Source of the DNA: Solen grandis
Taxonomy: Eukaryota; Mollusca; Bivalvia; Adapedonta; Solenidae
Reading direction: 5' to 3'
DNA length: 64,000 nt
Assembly (NCBI GenBank): GCA_021229015.1
Contig: CM037783.1
Span: forward strand, 23,998,052-24,062,051
Every line of letters begins with the position of its first letter. Positions within the stretch are counted from its first letter, which is position 1. The translations under genes were made by a program, and so were the position numbers. The notes under the pieces are model-generated. The model searched no databases. It worked only from the letters and a program-made list of their open reading frames with translations, and had not been told where the DNA came from. Below are positions 20,441-31,598 of the stretch, piece after piece.

Positions 20441-21996
20441 CGCACGTTTACAAGACAAACAGATATTTCTAATATATACATTAATTATAAATCACTTTTA
20501 GGATGACAATAATTGTGATACTAAAAATACATAATTTGCTACTGCTCAGCATTCTTCCTTGGATGAGAAGGGTAAATCCTTTCAGAGTGATTCAGATCAA
20601 TACATCAACGTACAACAGCACAGAGCTGGGACACAGATAATTCAGCGGTAGTATGATAGTGGACACAGGAAAAAATACCTTTGTATTTCATACGATCTGA
20701 CAAAGATAGAGGAAAAGGCTTTCAAAATGTTATAAATGTATGAATATAAAAAGGCTCTGAAAAAAACAAGAATACGGGAAAATATAAATACTGTATTCAA
20801 TGGAAATCCACTAATGGTGTGTGTTGTGGGGCGAGGGGGGGGGGGGTCGTTCCAGGGGACATAACTGATGATACTACATTCTCGAATGTTATAAAATATT
20901 ATGAAGTTATGTCCCTTCCAATAAATGCGTATGCGTCCTTTTTAACAAATGCGTATAATGCAATCACTGTAACCCTTTGTCTTTCCTTTGTCTAAGATCG
21001 TTATTCAGATAACCATCATGCCATCTGCATACACCACAACAACTTTGTTTAAGCAAATGCTGACTCGGTTTCCCAAAATAAGTATTTACGTTCATCCTAG
21101 TGAAATGTCATAAGCAAGTAATATAAGGCGTTTGCTTCGAAAGACAGTGAGTCATGCACACAAGGGTCCGAAATCTTCGTTCTTCCTCAATTATTACGAC
21201 GCATAAGGCGTGTACCCTTTCCTCTGTCGCGAGTTCAGTTCGACTGAAGCGAAGTGTTTTCGATCCAACTCCTATATATACAGGCTAAAAATAGAATTAT
21301 AGACCACGTGACTTTCTCACCTGGCGCGGTGAGTTATCCGGGTCCCCGGGCAGGTAGCTCGAGGTTTGACGTCATCAGAGAAAAGTTCAATCACGAATTT
21401 TAGCTATTTAAAGGTAAAATAAAGGGAGTATGCGTCAATGCCCCAAATGTGAATACAATGACTTAACACCCAAACAAATGACATATCAGTAAAGACGGGG
21501 GATCATCTATAAGGCGGTTATGTCCTCTTATGGGGGAACCCAAATATAGAGTCCAGGGGATTATTTTTAATCTATACAACGACATAATTTCGAGACCTCC
21601 GGTTCGCAAAGGTGCACATATTTGAGTGACCACAACATTAACAGGAACCCATATATGTAGTCGAACTGTACTTATTTTAAGGTCACCTCTACTACAATCG
21701 GTGTTCCACGAAAGATAAGTAAGCGGTCTGTCACGAATTTATATGTTTTGTTTGTTTTGTTTTTGCACACTACAGTATTCTGTATGATTACCTTATCAGG
21801 ATTAGCACGCGTGTCCGGTTTAGTAATATACCACGAGCTATGTTATTTAATAATTGGATTAATCATTTTCGAATAAATCCAATCAGTGACAAATTATGTC
21901 AGAATGCAATTTAGCTATTGCAAGTGATTAAACGTCTTGAGTAGTATAGCGTTAAGTAGCGGTAAACGCCTTCCCCCTTCCGAGCAATTTAAGGGT
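20441..21996. other. Intergenic with regulatory-looking motifs
   Basis: I see no certain exon. From 20500 to 20740 one frame looks coding-like but has stops. AP-1-like TGAGTCA lies near 21147, CTATATATACA near 21281, CACGTGAC near 21305 and a perfect CRE TGACGTCA near 21368. Confidence 0.35.
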
Positions 21997-22072
21997 TGGC
22001 ATGATGATGGGTGTGGTATCATGCCACATACCGACGGCGTGACACCACACTATGTCCGTCTCGTGTAGAACA
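21997..22072 (+). mobile_element. SINE family A internal fragment
   Basis: GGGTGTGGTATCATGCCACAT followed by GACGGCGTGACACC and GTCCGTCTCGTGTAGA matches the family A body. Head and tail are missing. Confidence 0.6.
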
Positions 22073-22596
22073 GAAAAGAACAAAACTTTATTTCTTCCAG
22101 GTATACAACATGGAGATGTATAAAGAAATTATATATCAAACTCTGTAGATAAACGTGCCAAAATGACTAACATTCTGTTGGTTGTCCCATGCGCCATTCT
22201 TATAAAACTCGTCGACTTTTTTAGCATAATCAATTCTCAAAATAGATAAGTGTTTATTAGTTTCTGTCGGACAAAATAGCCAATGTCCCTTTTTTTCAAT
22301 AATTCATTTATTCCAGATATTTATAGCTACCAAAGTCATAATCATGTAGTTTTCAATTCGCCTTTTTTACCTTTATCATGTCTTGCTTGTGATAATGGAT
22401 GCACCCATATATAGTACTTTTTATTAAGCTCAATTTGCAACAAAGATAAGAATAGTCTTATTTTCTCCCCAGTAAAATTCAGTATTAAGATTTTGTTATG
22501 TTTAGTCTGGAAGTTCATAAATATAACATACTCGTGACATTTATGGTATGTCTAATCCTTTATTTAACAGCAAAGTTGCAAATGAAGTTCACAAGA

Positions 22597-22690
22597 GTAC
22601 ATACCGAGGGGTGAAAGAGAAACTATGCTAAGTACGTATAAATATATAAGCACTTAGCATAGGTTCGCTCTCACCCCTTGATACGTATAC
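22597..22690. repeat. Imperfect palindrome, ~38-nt arms
   Basis: The left arm (GTACATACCGAGGGGTGAAA then GAGAAACTATGCTAAGT) pairs with the right arm (ACTTAGCATAGGTTCGCTCT then CACCCCTTGATACGTATAC) over about 38 nt with few mismatches, around an 18-nt AT-rich loop. It could be a small foldback element or a transcribed hairpin. I see no target duplication. Confidence 0.7.
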
Positions 22691-23269
22691 ATAACATATG
22701 GACTTTGGTTTTTTGTAAACCAGAAATTCTACTGCCGCTATCTTCTGCTTGCCTGATGCTGCTACTGTTGTTTGGATGAGAAGATATAATACCGCATTGA
22801 CTACAATTTTTAAGATTTAAGTCAATTTTATAACCTGCATTTCGAGGTATTGTGACAAACAATTACAGAGCGTCATTCACAAGGTCAATCCAATAACATT
22901 CGATCAACGCAATGTTAATTCGACTTTCTTAATTAACAACTAAAGACTGATATCAATTAATTCTGTTTACTGGAAAATACATTTAAATGTCCTTGAAGGG
23001 TGTGTGTGAAATGTTGCAAAACAACTTGTTTCAAGAGATGATCGCTCCTCTTCAGTTTAAATTATGAGTGAGTGAAACCAGATCATGTGCACTTTACAGA
23101 GGAATGTTCAGTTCACGTGCACCGTAGTGCCCATTCGTATCCTGTGTAACCAGACACCCGTTTTAAAAAACAGCAAAAGCGTCTACGGAACATAATTCAA
23201 TACACAACATGGACCCATCAATCTTCCTACATAATGTCCCGTTGTACAGCAATTGGGAGAACATTTTTT

Positions 23270-23450
23270 TTAAATTTTGTTGTTGCTTTTCGTTTAGCTC
23301 TTTCTTTTTTGTTGTTGTCATTGTTGTTTCTTCTTGTTTGTTTTTTGTTCTCGTTTTCCTCCTCTTTCCTCCTCTTCTCTTCATCTTTCTTCTTCTTCTT
23401 TTTCATCACCATGATAGTCTCCTTCTTCTTCTTTATTTTTTGAACATTTG
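23270..23450. repeat. Pyrimidine-rich low-complexity tract
   Basis: TTC/CTT/TTG-rich DNA. Long open frames on both strands here are composition artefacts. Confidence 0.85.
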
Positions 23451-24041
23451 TTTTGGCTGGCTTCTCCCAACTGACCACTGACCACAGTTAATATGTAGTC
23501 ATTCTGATATTAAGACTCTTGCACAGTTTTTTTAAACCAATCAAATGTACGCTAACAGCGGTAAATAATTCTAAGCTGAATAAAAGGACTCCTGTTATTG
23601 GTTAACGCATCGTTATGGACTATAAAATTACTGTAAATAAGGGGTGCAGCATGTATATATCATTCAGCTTGGTGTTATTACTTTCCTTTTTGATGTAAAC
23701 ATGAAAGTGATTTCAGTAAGTTAAATACAATCCTTTTCCATCAATTGAGGAATGCTACTTTGTGAAAATGATTTAAAACAACAACAAAAATCCAACGTGT
23801 TATGACATGAAACCTTTTAATAACTATGTATATTGAATTGCCGAGATGCTCTCATTGAAAATTAATTCGCCAAAACCAAAACAACTAATAACGCTTTTAT
23901 ATCATAATTGTCATATGCTTTACAGATATAATTTTTTTGTATTACCGTCTATAAATAAGTATATTTCATAGAAAAAATACTGAACTATTTCTAGAGCGTA
24001 CTAAATTTGTTGTGCGTCGGTCTTTCGCGCGCTTTTCCTGG

Positions 24042-24054
24042 GAATGTTCTAGAA
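24042..24054 (+). promoter_or_regulatory. Perfect three-unit heat shock element, isolated
   Basis: GAAtgTTCtaGAA matches the HSF consensus exactly. I see no gene start nearby, so this may be chance. Confidence 0.25.
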
Positions 24055-26732
24055 GACTGGAAATCTCGTTTATCTTTCATCCTACGCCGAATATCTTTTT
24101 TAAAGATATTTCTTGTTTAGATTAGTTTCAGTCTGTCGCTTCCAAATGACAACTAGTTAACTTTAATTCTTGCATTTCATAAAAAAACATTGCCTAGATA
24201 TTACCTATAGTGCATTTATAATTGATTAACATACTAGAATAAAAGAAATATGTTATAAAAATACACGATTTTACAGAAATTTGTTTGAAATGGAATCGAA
24301 GCATTGTATTGAATTAAAAATAATATTCCTTTCTTAATATGCTATGATAGAGCTGATTCTCTTTTTTCTTCTTTTTTTTTTGGGGGGGGGGGGCACGTCT
24401 GTCGTTGAAACTCTCCATCTCATTTTGTTATGATAGCATTATCGAAGAATGTCTGAAGCTTAAATAAAAAATCATAATGATACAGTGTGCATTTACTCGT
24501 ATATATTGTTTCATTTATAAATCCCTCGCCTTCTGGAAAAATCAGGAACTTAACGCTCTAAACAGGTACATAAAAATGATTTTTCTATATATAACCTTGG
24601 TGTACCTAAATATAGAAACACTACAGACGGGTTTTATAGATTCCAGTCAAGAAGATAATTGGCTACACATTCCGTTCTATATTACTTGTTCACCTTTCTT
24701 TCGAGGATTATTGACTTGTATTTAGAGTTATCAATATGCACTCATTTTTTGCAGCTATTTTCGGAACCGTTCCAAGTGAGCTTTCAAACTTGTATTGATT
24801 AATCACTGTTCAATGAGTGTTCTGAGTTTGCAAATATTCATAAAATGCCGAGGTATATAAAAAATCTTCGATGAGAAGTTTATAATATATACAGATTCGG
24901 GTTAGGATGGGGCAATAGGCAGTGACAATGCAAGCGGCTTGCCACTTTGCCAGGGCCGTGATAAGGGTGTAGTTCCGGTTGGACTAGGGATCCTGGGGAA
25001 TTCCCGTGTGATTTTTTTTAATTTTAAGCTGTAAAATAGTGCATTCTTGTGAGTTTTTGGGGGGTTGTATGTCTAGATTTATGTATGGTTGGGGAATTTT
25101 AGAGGGGGCGCGCGCCGGGTGCGTCAATTATTTGACGTCAACTAGCGTAACGACACCTGGCGGACAGAATGAATGACCATGATATTTTCAGAAATATCTC
25201 AGATCACCTAAAAGCGAAGTTTGAATTCTTTTTTGTATGTATAGGTTTGAAAATTGCAAAAAGGTACCAATTTCCGACGCAAGTAGCATAATAAACCATT
25301 GAAATTTATCATAAAAGTTTGCTACATTAAGGATATATAAACAACAGAGCGAATAAATAACACATATCAACACGGATGTATGATGTATGTATTTATCATT
25401 CATTCTGAAAAAAAAAGCGAGATAAACTTCGAAAAAAGGTCAACAGAAACCCGCCCTAGTATTTCGAGCGGTACCCGGACATATAAAGTGATTGAAGTTA
25501 ACTCCCTGATAAGCCGCGACTACAAAGCATGGTATAAAATGTGATATCAAACCACTTAACAGAAGGCAGATTGGTTATATAATGCATGGGAAAACGTCAT
25601 GGAGTAATCCTGACTCTTCAAGGACACATGTATCCTTGACAAAAGTGTACAAACAATGGACAATAAATCAAGTTGAGTTTGCTATCTGTCCTGGGAGTGA
25701 CGTACTCAGCACTTAATACAATTTTATTTTTGTCTAATCTCCGTTTGCTTTAAGATTTAGACATTTGCATTCATAAAATGTTTGGACGTCATTGTGTGAC
25801 TATACCAAAGGTACGGTGCGGTATATTCTAGGCCTTTGTTTCCTGTACAAGTTCTAACATGAGTCATAGCAAACGGTCCAAAATGCCAAAAACCACAAAA
25901 ATCCTGACGATTTGAACACTGTCAGTAAGGCCGATTCGGATGTTTTGTACCTGATGATAAAGGCTGTACCGATGTTTACATACAAAGTCAGCCCGGTACG
26001 GGGATACACAAAGGAGTGAACATAGCTCGGAGATTGGCCCAGTACTCTCGGTGCAGAGTAGATTAATTTCTCCTTAAGTGTATATATGACCTTAATATGT
26101 ATTATAGCCCCATTGAAGAATACTTACAATAGGAAATGGATTACTGGGGAAATTTCCTGAAGGTGGTTACCAAGTGCGAGATGAGAATTAGTAAATTCCT
26201 TTATGATATATGCTTAGTCAATATAAGAAAGCGTGGGTTTTTATATCCATGCACGAACATTTTTAATTTACAAATAAGCATATTTGAATCAAATCAAAGG
26301 TTAATTTATGCGTCATATGAGTACGAGTGTACCTATTCGTTAAACATTGCCAAGTTGAACGATAAAAAGTCATGCGGACTTTTTTTGACTGAGTATATTT
26401 TTGTTACATTGGTTTAACCATTGGTCGTTTAAACAAACCGGAAGTAATACATCCATCATCATCATCATTAGTATCAGCGTCAGCAGCAGTAACAACACCG
26501 CTTAGCAACGGGGGACGCCAATTTTCCCTTTATAAGTACATTTTAAAAGTGCATGTAAGCGTTCTACAAATAACCTTCCCAACGTGTCAAAAATTTATTA
26601 GCAGATATATCTATGGTATGCGACATTTCGGGAAATTATAACTCAACTATGCTCGTGGACTTTTGTGGTGAAACATTGAACTTGAGATTGTTTTCCCTGT
26701 AAATTGCTTTAAAATTGTCCCCAACGTATATT
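24055..26732. other. Intergenic, no gene seen
   Basis: Contains a T- then G-run (24361-24392) and a CRE-like TTTGACGTCAA near 25132. No exon or recognisable transposon is seen. Confidence 0.4.
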
Positions 26733-26742
26733 GCCGCTAATT

Positions 26743-27001
26743 CGACTTAACTTGACTTGACTTGACTATTTGAGTTTACCGTCGCCTCGACAGTGTTTCA
26801 GTCATAAAGCGACGTCCAGCTAATTACAGGTGGAGGAAGACCCCGAATGCACGGAGGCACCCAGGTAGAACCACCGACCTACCGCAAGCCAGCTGGAAGG
26901 CTTTCTCACATGAAAATCCGTATGACCATGCCGGGATTCGAACCAGCGCGGTGAGGGGCTGAGTGAGTGTTAAAGTCAGCGACTTTACCCTCTCGGCCAC
27001 G
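26743..27001 (-). mobile_element. SINE family B, full length with TSD
   Basis: The tRNA-like head at the right end reads TGGCCGAGAGGGTAAAGTCG on the reverse strand, with box B GGTTCGAATCCC. The body has GGTAGGTCGGTGGTTCTACC, and the 3' end GACTGAAACACTGTCGAGG is followed by a GTCAAGTCAAG tail. It is flanked by TGCCGCTAATT at 26732-26742 and 27002-27012 (11-bp exact duplication). Confidence 0.88.
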
Positions 27002-27012
27002 TGCCGCTAATT

Positions 27013-28518
27013 AGATTTAAAAGATAAGAATATGACATTCGCCGCTTAAACATTTAAAAAAATACCAATAAATATCTTACATTAACAAAACGTTTCGAAA
27101 GTTAAAATAACTACATTAAACCGTTTAAAAGTACCTGAAAGAATTTCCTGACTAATTTGTATTTTTCAAGCGTTCATAAAAGACCCTGGGGTTTCCACCA
27201 CCTGAAGAATTCGTTCAAGCAATAGAAATGTATACTCTTAGTAATAGTTGCTTAGTAACTGCGACCTCTTATTTCTAGGCACTCTAAATATTTTAGTGTA
27301 TTACCTTTATATATTATAGTTTTATACCTTCTCGGATCTTAATAATTATTATGTGTGCAACTGAACATTTTGACTGAGGAGAGAGAGAGACTGTTATTTT
27401 GATACGTACATCATTTGATTTATTGACATACATTTTAACTTCCTCAAGTAAGTGCTTATCCTCCTCACAAACAAAAAGGGGACACTCGGACATTTAATAG
27501 CTTAATAGTTTGCTTCCTTAAACTTAATGCATACATTTCATTCCTTATATAATTTCCTTAAATTTGATCACATTCATACAAAAGATTTCCCCACATTTAG
27601 GTTTTATTCTTGGCCCCACGGGGAATGGTGGAATGGGTACTTCAAGTTTTGGCTAATCGGAACTGCTTGATTTACTTCCGTAGGGGCTCGAACTCGTAAA
27701 CCTCACTCCCAGAATAACTTCTAGGTGCTATTTCACAAGTCAAAAGCGCTATTCAGTATGCTCTCCTCTCTTTCTCTCTCTCTCAGTTGGCGCTCTCTTT
27801 TTTGTCTGTCCCCCATCTCTCTCTTTCCCTCTGTCTGTCTCCATCTTTCTCTCTCTCTCTCTCTCTCCCTCCCTGTTCTTCAATCTCTCACACTCTCCTT
27901 TTGTCTCTTCTACCTTGCATTGCTTTATAAAACACACAAACTCAGATTTTTATGTACATTTCATATTTGTTTTATTTCTCAACAATGATATATTATTATG
28001 CACACAAACGAAAATTTAATAAATACAACATGAGGATGTTCATGTTTCATCGATGTATAAATAATATAACTGTCTTTGATGATGACCGTGATGAGGATAA
28101 TGATGATGCTATTTTAAATATGTTCAAATAATTTAGACATATAAGTTTGCTCTTTGAAAAGTGAAATTAAATAAATAGCTGATTTCAAAAAACAAAAATA
28201 ATACATAATGCACAATAGAAAGAAATTACATTGGAACATTCGGTCCAGCCGAAAATAATTAAGAACTAGTTACTCTAGTTTCTGACATTTGAAATCTTTA
28301 AATTGGAAACATTCCAAATATTTGTGGTACTTCCCCTTTGGGGAGGTTTAAATAACCATACCTCGTGCAGGGAATCTCAGCTGGAAACTTGCCTTACTAA
28401 AATCCCCGGATATTTCGATCACTTACAAAGTCTGGAATTTCACCTCGTAATTACTCGGCTATATCCGACAAAAAACGAACTCAGTCGGAAAAGTCCGAAT
28501 GACAGTCAGGGATAAATA
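27013..28518. other. Intergenic; CT-rich tract 27765-27905
   Basis: A pyrimidine-rich low-complexity stretch (27765-27905) gives spurious open frames on both strands. Nothing else is recognised. Confidence 0.5.
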
Positions 28519-28528
28519 ATACACTTGA

Positions 28529-28655
28529 CTATTGACTATTTGAGTTTACCGTCGATTCGACAGAATTTCAGTCATATAGCGACGTCCAACTAATTACAGG
28601 TGGAGGAAGACCCCGAATGCACGGAGGCATCCGGGTAGAACCACCGACCTACAAT
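28529..28655 (-). mobile_element. SINE family B, 5'-truncated with TSD
   Basis: Only the 3' half of family B (through GTAGAACCACCGACCTAC) is present. ATACACTTGA flanks it at 28519-28528 and 28656-28665. The truncation with an intact duplication shows abortive target-primed reverse transcription. Confidence 0.85.
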
Positions 28656-28665
28656 ATACACTTGA

Positions 28666-29800
28666 GAAAATATTGGTGGTAAATAAATTGAAACCTTTTT
28701 GTCAAGCTTCTTGTACTAAGTTACTTCTTCCCAGGGGAGCTTTTTTGCGACCGCCCTCATATATAATGACTTTTAACTCCCCGGGCGAGGGGCTACCCAA
28801 ACCTACTCTGAATGTAAACTAATAACAAAGAATTGCGATAGGCGCTGGACATGAAAGGTTCAGTAAGCACAAAACAATATGACTTTGCAAGTTTTATAAC
28901 TCAAGTTTTAGGTCATATGAAACCTATGCGTACAGCATAAGCTGATTTTCTGGTACAGAAGTAAACCCTTTAAGATTCTTAAGATGTACGCATGTATTCT
29001 AATGCACTTACACGGATTTGAAGCAAAATAAAAAAACTAAACTAATAAATATGATAAAAGGTGCAATACATTGATGATTTGTACAAATGGAATATCATAC
29101 TTTAAGTGACCCTGAATCCAGTCGAGAGAGCTTTCAGTCATTCAATCAAACTCCATATAATACAATAGGATAGAGTCTATTTCGAATAGGAGACCGACGC
29201 GACGTCACGCGAGCGTAGGCTTCTATTGTCTGTAGAGATATCTTCATAGATTCTATCCGACTTAGAATGTCACCATAAATTTGTGAAACCCTTGATAGAT
29301 CGATCTATTTTGAATACATGGTAAAATGGAAAATAGAAAGGTTTTCTATTGAAATGATTTCCTGATAAATTTGAATTTACAGAGCTTCTGATTGGCCACA
29401 AATTTAAGGCGAATCCTAGAATTCAGATGTTATCTTCCATGAGATAATTTGCATTTGCTATATGTTTACAGACATACGATCTCTGTAATGGTGGAAATAT
29501 GTAAATGTTCAAGTTTTCTGATGATTTCCTCCTCAATGAAACTTCCACAAACATACACGTAGCATTTCTTTATGTTAAAGACACTATGATGTCATCATGT
29601 ATATCTTCCAACTCATCCAGAGGTATGCTTAAATGTTTTCTTGTTGTCACATGCATGCAGATATAAAACCCTAATCACGAAATTTGATACTCTTTAACTT
29701 GTTTCTCTTTTTTTAAAATAAACGTGACACACTGAAGTGAGAGGAATAAATATGTCATTTTCTGTTCGAATAACCACTAGAAGTAGCAGACGATAATTGT
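28666..29800. other. Downstream flank or 3' UTR side of GADD45
   Basis: An inverted pair GGATAGAGTCTAT (29168-29180) / ATAGATTCTATCC (29248-29260) could form a small foldback. No canonical AATAAA was found on the reverse strand, so the GADD45 transcript end cannot be placed here. Confidence 0.35.
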
Positions 29801-29867
29801 CGCTGTGTCAGACGACATTTTAGTGGCTGGAAATCTGGCATCCTGCCGGTGAGGACGTTTGCTGTCC
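29801..29867 (-). other. Probable 3' UTR exon of GADD45 (acceptor at 29868)
   Basis: On the reverse strand TTTGTTTATTTCAG is a strong acceptor, with the exon beginning GGACAGCAAACG at 29867. It pairs with the donor AAAG|GTATGT that ends exon 4 at 31360, after the stop codon. The left boundary is not known; the coordinate given is only a nominal extent. Confidence 0.4.
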
Positions 29868-30392
29868 CTGAAATAAACAAAATTATATGAAACAAAATAT
29901 AAAAATAATGCTTCAAGATTCATTAATACACAATTTAATTTTAAAATAATTTTGATTTAATGTAAGCAAATAACATCCATATGCAGTATCAATGTTAACA
30001 AATCCCAGAGAAAAAAATCTCCTCATAAACAACATCTTTTCTACCTAATGTAAAAGTGCAAAACTGTCTCATGTATTTACTGCTATAAGGTCACACACAC
30101 AGGTGCGTTATGACAAATATCTGAAAAATAATGTCAGTCTTTCATCTTTACAGAGGGATAGATTATATTTAGCTCAATGCCACTGAAATGGAATAACTAC
30201 TCATCTTCTATTTCAATATCTATTTATATTCTAATAACTGTTGATATTTTTAAGTATATATAAACGTACTTTTCTGTAATAGTAGACGTGTCTTATGCTT
30301 TGGTATTCAGATGGAAATACCACTTGGTTTAAATTAAATTCGAAAATACAGAGACATTCATAGAAACGACTTATATTATTAATTATAATATA

Positions 30393-30567
30393 TGATCATA
30401 TCAATTGTAATACCAGATCATCATATCAATTGTAATACCAGATCATCATATCAATTGTAATACCAGATCATCATATCAATTGTAATACCAGATCATCATA
30501 TCAATTGTAATACCAGATCATCATATCAATTGTAATACCAGATCATATCAATTATAAGATCAGATCA
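30393..30567. repeat. 25-bp minisatellite, ~7 copies
   Basis: Unit CAGATCATCATATCAATTGT then AATAC, with five or six near-identical tandem copies and degenerate ends. It lies in the putative 3' UTR intron of GADD45. Confidence 0.92.
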
Positions 30568-31359
30568 TAAAACCATCAAAATTAACCATTATAGATGAAA
30601 GTGAAACAAGGACTATCAGAAGGGCTGTTGTAATGTCGTCTGCTGATAATGAATCACCACCATTAAAAAGTATTGTAGTATTCTGTTATTCTGCATGACA
30701 GGCATAAAATAAAACTTAGTTTTTCTACAATTCTTATTGGTATTTGTTTATCTGGAATTCTGTTGCACGTCAGTTAAGAAATTACAACATAAGAAATGTA
30801 ACAAATGAAACACCTGTGTGTTGTACAAGAGTCATGTACATGGGAAAGGTTAAAGTGTAAACGTTTATTATGTAGTGGTTTTAAAATTCCTGTTGTTTTT
30901 TTTTCCTTAACAAAGGCAAGTTTTGTCATACTATTGGTAAAGAGTGAATCTAATTGTTTATTGTATAATTTCCCTCTGGAAAACCTACACATTTATCTAA
31001 AGTTTCAAGTACTTATTTTTGTTTCGAGAGGGTAAGATATAATATCTCTGTTTCATCTAATTCATTTTTGAATATTTTGAAAAGGGGAATTTTTTATTCG
31101 AAATACCTTTAATGTAACAAACAGCTGATATTCTGTGGACTTTATATAAACTAAATTTGGCTCCAACTGAAACACAGTGTTAGGCTGCCTGAGTAAATAT
31201 GGTGAAAATATTTTTTTTTCCATTTTTTTTTCTATGGTTTAGATGACGGTGTTTGACCAAGCAAATGATAATATTAATTTTTAAGATTTTTTTGTTAGAA
31301 ATGCTTATATGTTAATGCGCCTTTAAATTTTGACCTTGATCCAAATAACAGGAACATAC

Positions 31360-31598
31360 CTTTAATTATGGAATAATGAGGAAAGATGCATGTTTCAATC
31401 TGGTAGTGGTATAGGCTCCAGGTCCGTCTCGTGGAATAAGTAGGAATGCTTGGTGATTTGGAAGTCCTCGGGGCTCATCTCGTCCGTTGGGAACCCGATC
31501 AGCACGCTGCTGAAGTCCGCGGCCCTGTCGAACTTGACTGGATTCTCCGGCGTGTTTGAGGCCGTCAGAAGTGACATCATCTTGTCTACACTGTCGAC
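31360..31598 (-). CDS. GADD45: GADD45 exon 4 (terminal coding exon plus 3' UTR start)
   Basis: The acceptor TCTACAG precedes 31598 and the stop TGA is at 31395-31397. A donor GTATGT begins at 31359, so about 35 nt of 3' UTR precede a probable 3' UTR intron. This is short enough to escape the usual 50-nt nonsense-mediated-decay rule. Confidence 0.85.

Noticed and set aside
23163..23481. Overlapping frames on both strands rich in Phe/Leu/Ser or Lys/Glu
   Set aside because: Products of a TTC/CTT low-complexity tract. The same applies to 27725-27988, 51546-51903 and 8495-8842.
24042..24054. Isolated perfect heat shock element as a real promoter
   Set aside because: No TATA box, exon or transcript start is visible nearby. 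One three-unit site in 64 kb can occur by chance.
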